Origin: Kutzneria kofuensis
Lineage (GTDB): Bacteria > Actinomycetota > Actinomycetes > Mycobacteriales > Pseudonocardiaceae
DNA: 64,000 nucleotides
Assembly: GCF_014203355.1 (NCBI RefSeq)
Contig: NZ_JACHIR010000001.1
Coordinates: forward strand, 1,428,038-1,492,037
Direction of reading: 5' to 3'
Position 1 is the stretch's first letter, and every line of letters starts with the position of its first letter. The translations under genes and the position numbers were made by a program. Shown piece by piece: positions 16,821 to 25,122 of this stretch. The notes beneath the pieces are model-generated. The model saw nothing but the letters and a program-made list of their open reading frames with translations. It searched no databases and was not told where the DNA came from.

Positions 16821-17620
16821 GCTGTCTCCAAGAGTTGGGCGGCGGCCTGGGCCGGGTGCAGCACGGCGGCGAGCTTGTTCATCAGGGAGCGGGGAGTCGG
16901 TGAGGTGAAGATCCGGCGGCCCACGGCGAGGCCGGCGCAGCCGGCGTCCAGCGCGGTGCGGGCGTAGTCGACCAGGCCCGAGCCGTCGGGGTCGGTGTCG
17001 GCAGCGGGGCCGCCGGCGACCAGCACCGGGATCGGGCAGCTGGCGGTCACCTCCGCCATCCGCTCGGCGGGCAGCGCCATCGACGTCTTGACGATGTCCG
17101 CGCCCAGGTCGGCGGCGATGTTGACGACGTGTGAGAGCACGGTGGGGTCGAACGAGCTTTCCATCCGCGGACCGCGGGCGTAGGCCATCGCGATCAGCGG
17201 CACGTTCCACACCTGGCACTGGCTGGCGACCGTGCCCAGGTCGGCCAGCTGCTTGGCCTCGGTGTCGGAGCCGACGTTGACGTGCACGCTGACCGCGTCC
17301 GCGCCCAGCCGCAGCGCGTCCTCCACGTCCCCGACGAGCACCTTGGCGTGCTGGTCGGCGGCATGCGACGTGCCGGCGGACAGGTGCACGACCAGCGCGC
17401 AGTCCTCCAGCAGCGCCGGGTCGATGGCCCGCATCCGTCCCTTGTGGACGATGATGGCGTCGGCCCCGCCGAGCACGACGGAGCGGATCAGCTCGTCCCA
17501 TTCCTCGTTGGGCACCACCGGCCCGTCCGACACGCTGTGGTCCAGCGGCACGAACAGGTGCCGGCCGTCCCCGGCGCGCGACAGGCGCCGGGTGCGGAAC
17601 GCCTTCCCGGGATCGGCCAC
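16817..17620 (-). CDS. GriI-like aldolase for 3-amino-4-hydroxybenzoate
   Basis: The 267-residue class I aldolase is of the DhnA/FbaB type (LFVPLDHSVSDGP near the start, GGADAIIVHKGRM, VSVHVNVGSD, and the Schiff-base Lys in GADIVKTSM). GriI joins aspartate semialdehyde and dihydroxyacetone phosphate into the C7 precursor of 3,4-AHBA, and the pairing with a GriH-like gene makes this assignment firm. I use the GTG at 17620 because AGGAGG lies 8 nt upstream; the earlier GTG at 17629 overlaps that ribosome site. It is the first gene of the operon, and 320 bp separate it from the divergent flavodoxin-like gene. Confidence 0.93.
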   Translation of the reverse strand: MADPGKAFRTRRLSRAGDGRHLFVPLDHSVSDGPVVPNEEWDELIRSVVLGGADAIIVHKGRMRAIDPALLEDCALVVHLSAGTSHAADQHAKVLVGDVEDALRLGADAVSVHVNVGSDTEAKQLADLGTVASQCQVWNVPLIAMAYARGPRMESSFDPTVLSHVVNIAADLGADIVKTSMALPAERMAEVTASCPIPVLVAGGPAADTDPDGSGLVDYARTALDAGCAGLAVGRRIFTSPTPRSLMNKLAAVLHPAQAAAQLLETA

Positions 17621-17629
17621 GGTGCGCAC

Positions 17630-17941
17630 CTCCTGTTCAAACGGTTCGGCGATCGATTGAATGATTGACGGTTAAACGAAGCCGAGACAACTAACAGATC
17701 GCGATAACTTCGCAGTTATGTCCGCCCAGAGATTGTTCCGATGATGGCTGACGTGAACTCTGATGAGACTTTGAAGAGTGTCTGCTATGAGCGGCGCGCG
17801 AGTTTGGTCAAGTGTCAAAGGTACGAACGTCCACGCAGGCAGACGGCCTATGGTTGACCTTGCGGGGCCTCGCTAGCATGGCTGACAGCGGGCCGGCAAC
17901 GGCCGTGCCGACGCATATTCTTCACATGATCGGAGTCGATC
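17630..17941. promoter_or_regulatory. Divergent control region of the biosynthetic cluster with a LysR-like dyad
   Basis: This 312-bp non-coding stretch is clearly richer in A+T than its surroundings. It separates the minus-strand operon from the plus-strand flavodoxin/MFS/LysR unit. At 17704-17719 it holds a perfect dyad, ATAACT-4 nt-AGTTAT, of the size LysR regulators use. The LysR gene at 20070 is the obvious candidate to bind it. No clear -10/-35 pair can be fixed by eye. Confidence 0.5.
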
Positions 17942-18544
17942 GTGGCATTTTCCGTGCACGTTGCGGTGGCATACCACGGCGGTGCAGGACACACGGCCAG
18001 ATTTGCCGGCGCCGTGCATGCCGGCGCCTCATCGGTGAGCGGCTGCGAATCGACGCTGGTCAGCGTGGACACGATCGACGAGGCGGGCTGGGCCGCCTTG
18101 GACGCCGCGCACGCCATCGTGTTCGGCGCGCCCACCTACATGGGCACCGCCTCGGCGGCGTTCCACGCGTTCGCCGAGAGCACGTCCCGGCGCTTCCTGC
18201 GGCAGACCTGGCACGACAAGCTCGCCGCCGGCTTCACCAACTCCGGCGACAAGGCCGGCGACAAGGCCTCGACGCTGGGCTACTTCCAGACGCTGGCGGC
18301 CCAGCACGGGATGACCTGGGTCAACCTCGGCCTGAAATCCGGCTGGAACACCGCGCGCGGCAGCGAACACGACATGAACCGGCTGGGCTTCCACGACGGC
18401 GCCGCCGCGCAGTCGTTGCTGGGCAGCCGGCCCGACGACGTGCACGCGGCCGACCTGGCCACCGCCGAGCACCTGGGCCGGCGCGTCGCCGAGCAGGCCA
18501 CGATCTTCGTCGCCGGCCGCGCGGCGCTGGCCCCGGTGTCGTGA
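17942..18544 (+). CDS. Flavodoxin-like NAD(P)H:quinone/flavin oxidoreductase
   Basis: The 200-residue protein has the flavodoxin-like fold of the WrbA/FMN-reductase type: VAVAYHGGAGHTARFAGAV is the phosphate-binding loop, FGAPTYMGTASAAF the flavin-contact loop and AAGFTNSGDKAGDK the third FMN segment. It may supply reduced flavin or reduce quinone-like compounds such as diazoquinones or aminophenol oxidation products (inference). It starts divergently to the biosynthetic operon with GGAG upstream of the GTG, and its stop overlaps the MFS exporter start (GTGA), so it probably serves the cluster. Confidence 0.85.
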   Translation: MAFSVHVAVAYHGGAGHTARFAGAVHAGASSVSGCESTLVSVDTIDEAGWAALDAAHAIVFGAPTYMGTASAAFHAFAESTSRRFLRQTWHDKLAAGFTNSGDKAGDKASTLGYFQTLAAQHGMTWVNLGLKSGWNTARGSEHDMNRLGFHDGAAAQSLLGSRPDDVHAADLATAEHLGRRVAEQATIFVAGRAALAPVS

Positions 18545-20058
18545 CCGTCACGGAGAATCCCGTTGTACGGCCCCGGATCTGGGCGGCCGTGCTGGGCGTC
18601 GCCGTGCTCGCGCAGACGGTGTCGGCGATGGACAGCTCGGTGCTCAACCTGGCCGTGAAGACCCTGGCCGACCCGGTGGCCGGGCTCGGCGCCGGCACCG
18701 GCGAGCTGGCCTGGGCGATCAGCGCCTACACCGTCGTGTACGCGGCGGCGATGTTCGCCGGCGGCGCGCTGGCCGACCGGTTCGGTCCGCGCTGGGCGTT
18801 GTGCGCCGGTCTCGTGGTGTTCATGGTCACGTCCACGGTGGCGGCGTTTTCGGTGACACCGCTGGAACTTGTGCTGTGCCGCGGCGGCATGGGCGTCGGT
18901 GCGGCGCTCATCACGCCGGCGACGCTGTCGGTGGCGCTGCGGGCGTCGCAGCCGGCGCAGCGGCCGAAGGCGGTGGCGATCTGGGCCTCGGCGGCCGCGG
19001 TCGGCCTGGCCATCGGCCCGATCGTCGGCGGCCTGCTGCTGAGCCGGTTGTGGTGGGGCTCGGTGTTTCTGCTCAACGTGCCCGTGACGCTGATCTGCCT
19101 GGTGGGTACCGCGTTGTGGGTGCCCCGGCTGCACGTCGCGCAGAAGCGGCCGCTGGACTGGCCGGGGCTCGTGCTGTCCTTCGGCGGCCTGCTCGGCGTG
19201 GTCTACGGCGTGATCCAGATCGGCGGCGACGTCGGCTGGGACTCGCCGTCCGTGCTGGCGCCGCTGCTCGCCGGCCTGCTGTTGCTGGCCGTGTTCGCCG
19301 TGCAGCAAAGCCGTTCCAAGGCACCGAGTTTCGACGTCCGGCTGTTCCTGCGGCGTCGGTTCGCCGGCGGCGGCCTGGTGCTGACCGTGGCCTTCTTCGG
19401 CATCACCGGGCAGCTGTTCTACGCCTCGTTCTATCTGCAGGACGTGCTGGGGTTGAGTCCGCTCGGCGCGGGGCTGGCGATCGCGCCGACCGCGGCCGGC
19501 ATCCTCGCCGGCAACCTGTGGGCGCCGGCCCTGGTGCGGCGCTGGTCGGTGCGCGGGGTCGCGTCCGTCGGCATGATCGTCACCGTCGGCACGCTCGCGT
19601 GCTACCTGGTGTTCGACGCCTCCACACCGATCGTCCTGTTCGGACTGATGATGCTGGTGCAGGGGTTTTCGATGGGCACGGTCGTGGTACCCGCGACCAG
19701 CGCGGCGATGGACGACCTGCCGGCCGAGCGCAGCGGCGCCGGCTCCGCCGTCACGTCCGGGCTGCGGCAGCTCGGCGGCACGCTCGGCATCGCCGTCGGC
19801 AGCACGATCCTGAGCGCCTGGTACCGATCCGGGCTCCGGCCCGCGCTGTCCGGGCTGCCGGACGATCTCGCACAACAGGCCCTCGGCTCGGCGCAGGCGG
19901 CGCTGTCCGTCGCCCGCGCGGCCGGTCGGCCCGAACTGGCGGAGGCCGCCACCTCCGCGTATCTGCACGCGATGCGGGTCACCGCCGGCACGAGCGCCGT
20001 CCTGTGCCTGAGCGGACTGGTCCTGATCGCCGTGTGTCTGGGTGGCACATCCGACTGA
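18541..20058 (+). CDS. MFS drug exporter, DHA2 (14-helix) type
   Basis: The 505-residue membrane protein has the DHA2/EmrB-QacA pattern: an N-terminal helix with MDSSVLNLAVKTL, motif A (GGALADRFGPRWAL), motif C region (IGPIVGGLLLSRLWW) and about 14 hydrophobic segments. The start GTG overlaps the flavodoxin-like stop by 4 nt. Located in the unit divergent from the biosynthetic operon, it is the likely efflux pump for the diazo, amino-aryl or cinnamate product. Proton antiport is the family mechanism. Confidence 0.92.
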   Translation: MTVTENPVVRPRIWAAVLGVAVLAQTVSAMDSSVLNLAVKTLADPVAGLGAGTGELAWAISAYTVVYAAAMFAGGALADRFGPRWALCAGLVVFMVTSTVAAFSVTPLELVLCRGGMGVGAALITPATLSVALRASQPAQRPKAVAIWASAAAVGLAIGPIVGGLLLSRLWWGSVFLLNVPVTLICLVGTALWVPRLHVAQKRPLDWPGLVLSFGGLLGVVYGVIQIGGDVGWDSPSVLAPLLAGLLLLAVFAVQQSRSKAPSFDVRLFLRRRFAGGGLVLTVAFFGITGQLFYASFYLQDVLGLSPLGAGLAIAPTAAGILAGNLWAPALVRRWSVRGVASVGMIVTVGTLACYLVFDASTPIVLFGLMMLVQGFSMGTVVVPATSAAMDDLPAERSGAGSAVTSGLRQLGGTLGIAVGSTILSAWYRSGLRPALSGLPDDLAQQALGSAQAALSVARAAGRPELAEAATSAYLHAMRVTAGTSAVLCLSGLVLIAVCLGGTSD

Positions 20059-20069
20059 GGGGAAGATCG

Positions 20070-21029
20070 ATGCAGGTCGAGTTGCGACATCTCCAGGTGA
20101 TCCAGTCCGTCGCGGACGCCGGCAGCATCAGCCGCGCGGCCGCGCAGCTACGGATCGCGCAGTCCGGCCTGACCGCGCAGGTGCAGCGGATCGAGCAGGA
20201 GCTCGGCGGCGCCCTGTTCCGCCGCACCCCGAGCGGTGTCGCGCTCACCGACCTCGGCCAACACGTCGTCGCGCGGGCGCGGGACGTGTTGGCGCAGTTC
20301 GACGACCTGGTGGAGAGCACGAAGGTGCTCGCGGTGCGGGACGAGCCGCCGGCCGCGATCCGGGTGTGCGGGCCGCTCGGCCCGATCACGCCGATGCTGG
20401 CCAGCGCCGTGCGCGAGCTGATGCCGGACCGGGAGCAGGTCACGCAGCTGGCCCACACCCCCGAGACCCTGAACGAGGTGCTGCACGCCTCCGACTTCGA
20501 CATCGCCGTCTACGGGCAGCAGCCGTCGGTGCCGGTTCAGCTGCCGGAGGGGTTGCGCACGCGCAATCTCGTCAACGAGACCGCCTACATCGGGCTGTCC
20601 GCGTCCCATCGGCTGGCCGACCGGATGGCGTTGCGGCTGGCCGATCTCGCCGACGAGGACTGGGTGCTGCCCAACGAGAAGCTGTCCGGGCTGACCACGT
20701 CGCTACGGCTGGCCTGCGAGGAGGCCGGCTTCACGCCGCGCTGCCGGCACCGCGGCGCGGACATGGCCACCGCGGCGATGATGGTCCGATGTGGACACGC
20801 CATCGCCGCGTTCTACCCCTCGGCCGTGACGGTGCCGGGCATGGTGCTGCGCCCGCTGGTGGGAAACCCGTTGCAGCGCACCATGCAGCTGGTGTGGCGG
20901 CCGACCTCCCCGGTCGCCGGGCTCGCGGACCTGGTGCACGCCAAGGTGGTCAAGCGCTACCAGACCCTGGTGCACGACCATCCCGTGTACGCCGCGTGGT
21001 GGGAGTCCGCCACCGCCGTCAGCCCGTGA
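20070..21029 (+). CDS. LysR family regulator, probable cluster regulator
   Basis: The 319-residue protein has an N-terminal winged helix (LRHLQVIQSVADAGSISRAA, AQSGLTAQVQRIEQELGGALFRR) and a LysR substrate-binding domain. The ATG at 20070 follows GAGGGGAAG, 11 nt after the MFS stop, so it is in one unit with the reductase and exporter. I infer that it senses a pathway metabolite and acts on the dyad at 17704-17719. Its end overlaps the convergent lipoprotein gene by 11 bp. Confidence 0.93.
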   Translation: MQVELRHLQVIQSVADAGSISRAAAQLRIAQSGLTAQVQRIEQELGGALFRRTPSGVALTDLGQHVVARARDVLAQFDDLVESTKVLAVRDEPPAAIRVCGPLGPITPMLASAVRELMPDREQVTQLAHTPETLNEVLHASDFDIAVYGQQPSVPVQLPEGLRTRNLVNETAYIGLSASHRLADRMALRLADLADEDWVLPNEKLSGLTTSLRLACEEAGFTPRCRHRGADMATAAMMVRCGHAIAAFYPSAVTVPGMVLRPLVGNPLQRTMQLVWRPTSPVAGLADLVHAKVVKRYQTLVHDHPVYAAWWESATAVSP

Positions 21030-21957
21030 AGCGGCCGTCGAACAGGATCTTCGCGACCTGGTTGTCGGTCGCCTGGCCCTCGTCGTAGCCGCCCTGCCCC
21101 TGCAGGCTGTTCATGACGGCCAGGGTGTACCGGGCGTCGGGGCCGACGAAGCCGACCGTGTTCATCACCCAGCCGCCCTGTTCCAGCGACCACCCGTCCT
21201 TGTTGCCCGGCTGCGCCGCCGGACCGGCTGCCCACACGCCCCACTGCTGGTCCGGCGCCACCGCGCGCAGCTGCCCGACGATGTAGTCGCGCAGGTCCGC
21301 CGGCAGCTTGGTCAGGACGTAGTTGATCAGCCCGTCGAGGTCGTCCGGCGTGCACTTCTGGAAGCCCCAGTAGGGGTAGAAGTTGCTGAAGCCCTTCTGC
21401 GGCTGGAGCGAGGTCATGCCGTAGCTCGGGAAGGCGTTGTTGAACGCCATGTGGTCGGCGCCCGCGTACTTGAACCAGAGCGAGTCCGCGGCCTTGTCGT
21501 CGGAGCTGTTGAGCATGCGCCGGATCAGTTCGCGGTCGTCCGCGGTCAGCTTGATCTGCCCGGCCCGGTCCCGCAGGAACAGGTTGACCGTCATCGCCAG
21601 CTTGATCGTGGACGCGGTCCAGACCAGGTCGCCGGCCTTGTCGTTGCGCCACACCTGGCCGGTCTGCCGGTCACGCAGCACGATGCCGGTCGCGCCCGGC
21701 CGCGTGGCGACGTACGCCTGCGCCTTCTGGATGCGCTGGCGCAGGTCGCAGTCGAAGTCCGTGCCCGGCGCCGGGCAGGTCGGGGTGGCGCTGGTGGTGG
21801 TCGCGGTCGTCGTCGACGACGTCGTGGAGTTCTTGAGGTCCTGCACGCTCGCGGTGACCGGTGGCAGCGCGGACTCCGGCACGCCGGCGTCGCCGCACGC
21901 GGCGACGACCAGGGCAGCAAGCAAGAGCGCGCACCCGCGCAGCGCCATTCGGATCAC
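21019..21957 (-). CDS. Lipoprotein serine hydrolase, class A beta-lactamase-like
   Basis: The 312-residue protein has a lipoprotein signal (MIRMALRGC, hydrophobic core, lipobox VAAC with Cys about residue 21), then a low-complexity Ser/Thr linker (TTSSTTTATTTSAT). The domain has the SxxK motif as STIK, an SDN-like SSDDK, and NKDG where penicillin-binding enzymes have KTG. The Asp in place of Thr makes true beta-lactamase activity doubtful. It is more likely a membrane-anchored serine hydrolase or peptidase. The long NAFPSYGMTSL region contains the insertion common in this actinobacterial subgroup. Confidence 0.85.
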   Translation of the reverse strand: MIRMALRGCALLLAALVVAACGDAGVPESALPPVTASVQDLKNSTTSSTTTATTTSATPTCPAPGTDFDCDLRQRIQKAQAYVATRPGATGIVLRDRQTGQVWRNDKAGDLVWTASTIKLAMTVNLFLRDRAGQIKLTADDRELIRRMLNSSDDKAADSLWFKYAGADHMAFNNAFPSYGMTSLQPQKGFSNFYPYWGFQKCTPDDLDGLINYVLTKLPADLRDYIVGQLRAVAPDQQWGVWAAGPAAQPGNKDGWSLEQGGWVMNTVGFVGPDARYTLAVMNSLQGQGGYDEGQATDNQVAKILFDGRFTG

Positions 21958-22027
21958 CAGTGCAGGCTAATGGGCGCGTGACCGCCCGTTGTTGACGGGC
22001 CGGGCACACTGTGGAAGCCTGGCCGAC

Positions 22028-22043
22028 ATTGGTCTAGTCCAAT
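22028..22043 (+). promoter_or_regulatory. DasR-type dre operator
   Basis: ATTGGTCTAGTCCAAT is a near-perfect dyad and matches the DasR responsive element core TGGTCTAGACCA at 11 of 12 positions. It lies 35 nt before the start of a GH3 beta-N-acetylhexosaminidase-type gene, exactly the kind of aminosugar gene that DasR represses until glucosamine-6-phosphate is present. A TTGACG box lies upstream at 21992-21997. Confidence 0.8.
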
Positions 22044-22078
22044 GGAACGTGATATCGGAACGTGGGAGGCGACGACCG

Positions 22079-23554
22079 GTGACGATCGCGCAGCGCAGCC
22101 CGGAACTGCTCCGCCTTGCCGACGCCGTGCTGCAGCCCGGCTTCGCCGGCACGACCCCGCCGGACTGGCTGCGTCGCCGGCTGGACGATGGCCTCGGCGG
22201 TGTCGTGCTGTTCTCCCGCAACATCGCCTCCGTCGAGCAGGTCGCCGCCCTGACCGCGACGCTGCGGGAGCACCGGCCGGACGTGCTCGTCGCCATCGAC
22301 GAGGAGGCCGGCGACGTGACCCGGCTGGAGGCCGCCACCGGCAGCAGCCGGCCCGGCAACCTCGCCCTCGGCGTCGTCGACGACACGCAGCTCACGGCGG
22401 AGTTGGCCCGCGGCCTCGGCCAGGACCTCGCCGCCGTCGGCGTCAACCTCGACTACGCGCCGAGCGGCGACGTCAACTCCAACCCCGACAACCCGGTCAT
22501 CGGCGTCCGGTCGTTCGGCGCCGACCCGTCCCTGGTGGCCCGGCAGACCGCCGCGTGGATCCGTGGGCTGCAGGCCGCCGGCGTCGCCGCGTGCGTCAAG
22601 CACTTCCCCGGGCACGGCGACACCGGCGTCGACTCGCACCTCGCGCTGCCCGAGATCACCGCCTCCGCCGAGGAGATGGCTCGCGTCGCGCTGCCGCCGT
22701 TCCGTGCCGCGTTCGAGGCCGGCGTGAAGTCGGTGATGTGCGGACACCTGATGGTTCCCGCCTACGACACCGAGTTCCCGGCCACGCTGTCGCGCCGGAT
22801 CCTGGTCGACCTGCTGCGCACGGAGCTGGGCTTCGACGGGTTGCTCGTCACCGACGCGTTGGAGATGAAGGCCGTGTCCGACCGGTGGGGGCTCACCGGG
22901 GCAGCCGTGCTGGCCATCGCCGCCGGTGCCGACGCGCTGTGCGTCGGCGGCGGGCTGTGCGACGAGGAGACCGCCACGGCGTTGCGGGACGCCCTCGTCG
23001 ACGCCGTCGCCTCCGGTGAGCTGCCGGAGGCCCGGTTGCGGGAGGCCGCCGGTCGGGTCGCCTCGTTGGCGTCGTGGGTCGGCACCGTGACGGATGATTC
23101 GCCTGCGGATCCGGCCATCGGCCTGGAGGCCGCTCGGCGGGCCATCCGCGTGACGGTGGCCCCCGGCGAGCGGTCGCTGCCGCTGTCCGCCGCCCCGCAC
23201 GTCGTCGAGTTCCGGCCGCAGATGAACCAGGCCGTCGACAGCTCCACGCCGTGGGGCCTCGGCGCTCCCCTGTCGGTTTTGATGCCCGGGACGACCGTGG
23301 CGGTGTTCACCCCGGCCGATGCCGAGGTCGACCTCGAACCGGCCGCCGGCCGACCGCTCGTGCTGGTGGTTCGGGACGCGCACCGGCATGCGTGGATGAG
23401 CAACGCCCTGGACCGGGTGTTGGCGGTCCGGCCCGACGCCGGCGTGGTGGAGATGGGGTTGCCGGACGGTCCCACGCGCGGGGCGTTCCACCTCGCCACG
23501 CACGGCGCCACCCGGGTCACCGGCCAGGCGGCCGCCGAGGTGCTGGCCGGCTGA
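22079..23554 (+). CDS. Glycoside hydrolase family 3, NagZ-like beta-N-acetylhexosaminidase
   Basis: The 491-residue protein has a GH3 N-terminal barrel with VVLFSRNIAS, the NagZ signature KHFPGHGDTGVDSH (His acting as acid/base with its Asp) and the nucleophile Asp in GLLVTDALEMKAV. There is no signal peptide, so it works in the cytoplasm, recycling GlcNAc-containing wall or chitin fragments. I start it at the GTG at 22079, which has GGGAGG 9 nt upstream; the dre operator just before it fits control by aminosugars. The C-terminal domain (from about residue 360) is a short GH3_C-like region. Confidence 0.9.
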   Translation: MTIAQRSPELLRLADAVLQPGFAGTTPPDWLRRRLDDGLGGVVLFSRNIASVEQVAALTATLREHRPDVLVAIDEEAGDVTRLEAATGSSRPGNLALGVVDDTQLTAELARGLGQDLAAVGVNLDYAPSGDVNSNPDNPVIGVRSFGADPSLVARQTAAWIRGLQAAGVAACVKHFPGHGDTGVDSHLALPEITASAEEMARVALPPFRAAFEAGVKSVMCGHLMVPAYDTEFPATLSRRILVDLLRTELGFDGLLVTDALEMKAVSDRWGLTGAAVLAIAAGADALCVGGGLCDEETATALRDALVDAVASGELPEARLREAAGRVASLASWVGTVTDDSPADPAIGLEAARRAIRVTVAPGERSLPLSAAPHVVEFRPQMNQAVDSSTPWGLGAPLSVLMPGTTVAVFTPADAEVDLEPAAGRPLVLVVRDAHRHAWMSNALDRVLAVRPDAGVVEMGLPDGPTRGAFHLATHGATRVTGQAAAEVLAG

Positions 23555-23576
23555 CCACCCGGGCTATTCTCCGGCC

Positions 23577-24221
23577 GTGGCCGAGCAGATGAGTGCCGAG
23601 GCGGTGTTGGCCGAGGCGCGGCGGGCGTTCTGGGTGATGGTGACGGCGCTGGCCGTGATCTGGGCGATACAGGTGGTCAACGCGCTGCTCGGTTACCACC
23701 TGAGCTACGAGTTCGGCGTGCAGGCGTGGAACCCGCTGTCGCTGCCGGAGGTGTTCACGGCCCCGTTCCTGCACTACGGCTGGGACCATATCGAGGGCAA
23801 CTCGGGGCCGCTGTTCATCTTCGGCTTCCTGGCGGCGTTCCGGGGCGTGCGGAAGTTCGTCAGCGTGACGGTGCTGATCATCGTCGTCAGCGGCCTGGGC
23901 GCGTGGCTGACGTCGGCGCCGGGCTCGGTGACGGCCGGGGCGAGCGGCGTGGTGTTCGGCTACTTCGGCTACATCATGGTGCGCGGCCTGTTCGACCGGC
24001 ACGGCATCGACATCGTCATCGGCGTGGTGATGGCGCTGTCCTTCGCCTACCAGTTCTCGGTGATCGTGCCGGGCACGCCGGGCGTCAGCTGGCAGGGCCA
24101 CCTGTTCGGCTTCGTCGCGGGCATCCTGGGCGGCTGGATCTTCCGCGAACGCCGGCCGAGGACGGCGGTCCCCGCCACGCCGAGCCTGACGTTGCCGGAC
24201 ACGCCGACTACTTCCCCGTGA
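23577..24221 (+). CDS. Rhomboid family intramembrane serine protease
   Basis: The 214-residue membrane protein has six helices. The catalytic Ser is in TAGASGVVFGYFG, the His in WQGHLFGFVAG, and the HxxxN motif appears as HIEGNSGPLF. It should cleave transmembrane substrates within the plasma membrane; the target is unknown. The start at GTG 23577 is the first in frame, with an ATG at 23589 as the alternative. It follows the GH3 gene by 22 nt and ends overlapping the convergent hydratase gene by 14 bp. Confidence 0.9.
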   Translation: MAEQMSAEAVLAEARRAFWVMVTALAVIWAIQVVNALLGYHLSYEFGVQAWNPLSLPEVFTAPFLHYGWDHIEGNSGPLFIFGFLAAFRGVRKFVSVTVLIIVVSGLGAWLTSAPGSVTAGASGVVFGYFGYIMVRGLFDRHGIDIVIGVVMALSFAYQFSVIVPGTPGVSWQGHLFGFVAGILGGWIFRERRPRTAVPATPSLTLPDTPTTSP

Positions 24222-24978
24222 ACACGGCCTTGCGCCGCTCGACGAACGACCGGACGCCCTCGGCGGCGTCGGCGCTGGTCAGCAGCGGCTGCAGGTCGGC
24301 GGAGAGCCGCGACAGGGCGCCGGAAGGATCGTCCAGGCCGGCACGGGCCGAGGCCAGGGTGGCCCGCACGCCGAGCGGGGCCTGGGCGGCGATCCGGCCG
24401 GCCAGCTCGATGGCCCGGTCGACCTGCCGGCCGGCCGGCACGACCTCCTGCACCAGCCCGATCCGGTACGCCTCGGCGGCGTCGAACTCGTCGCCGGTGA
24501 GCAGCCATCGCATGGCGTTGCCCCAGCCGGCGGCCTGCGGCATTCGCACGGTCGCCCCGCCGAACGGGTAGATGCCGCGCTGGATCTCGATCTGCCCGAA
24601 CCGGGTGTCCTCGGCCGCCACCCGCACGTCGGCGGCGAGCAGCAGCTCGATGCCCAGCGTCAGGCACCAGCCCTGGGCCGCGGCGACCAGCGGCTTCGTG
24701 CGTACGGGACCGGACACGCCCCACGGGTCGAGGGAACCCTCGGCGAAGGTCAGCCCGCCGGCGTTCAGCGTCGGCGCGACCTGGGCGAGATCGAAGCCGG
24801 TGGTGAAGTGGTCGCCGTGCGCGAACAGGACCCCCACCCACGCGTCGGAGTCGCGCTCCAGCTCGCCGTAGGCCGCCGCCAGCTCGGCGACCATGTCCGT
24901 GGTGAACGAGTTGCGCTTGTCCACCCGGTCCAGCCCGATCAGCAGCAGGTGCTCGCGACGTTCGACGGTGACCGACAT
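24208..24978 (-). CDS. Enoyl-CoA hydratase/isomerase (crotonase)
   Basis: The 256-residue crotonase has oxyanion-hole segments at HGDHFTTGFDLAQ and AAAQGWCLTLGIELLLAADVRVA. The first catalytic Glu position of ECH-1 (in the CGGGCE-like motif) reads TLGIELL and the second region reads IEIQRGIYPFGGA, so at least one acid residue is present. The substrate is uncertain. The ATG at 24978 is preceded by GGGAG. It stands alone and convergent with the rhomboid gene. Confidence 0.9.
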   Translation of the reverse strand: MSVTVERREHLLLIGLDRVDKRNSFTTDMVAELAAAYGELERDSDAWVGVLFAHGDHFTTGFDLAQVAPTLNAGGLTFAEGSLDPWGVSGPVRTKPLVAAAQGWCLTLGIELLLAADVRVAAEDTRFGQIEIQRGIYPFGGATVRMPQAAGWGNAMRWLLTGDEFDAAEAYRIGLVQEVVPAGRQVDRAIELAGRIAAQAPLGVRATLASARAGLDDPSGALSRLSADLQPLLTSADAAEGVRSFVERRKAVFTGK

Positions 24979-25122
24979 GGGAACTCCCGGGTGGCTGAGT
25001 TGCACTTTGAGACTCACTACTGAACCCGAGACGGACTCGCGCCGCAAGCCCGAGCGCAAAAGTGGGTGGGAAGCGTCACGACCGCGGGCCGTACGCCCGG
25101 TCGGCGTCGGCATACTGGCCGG

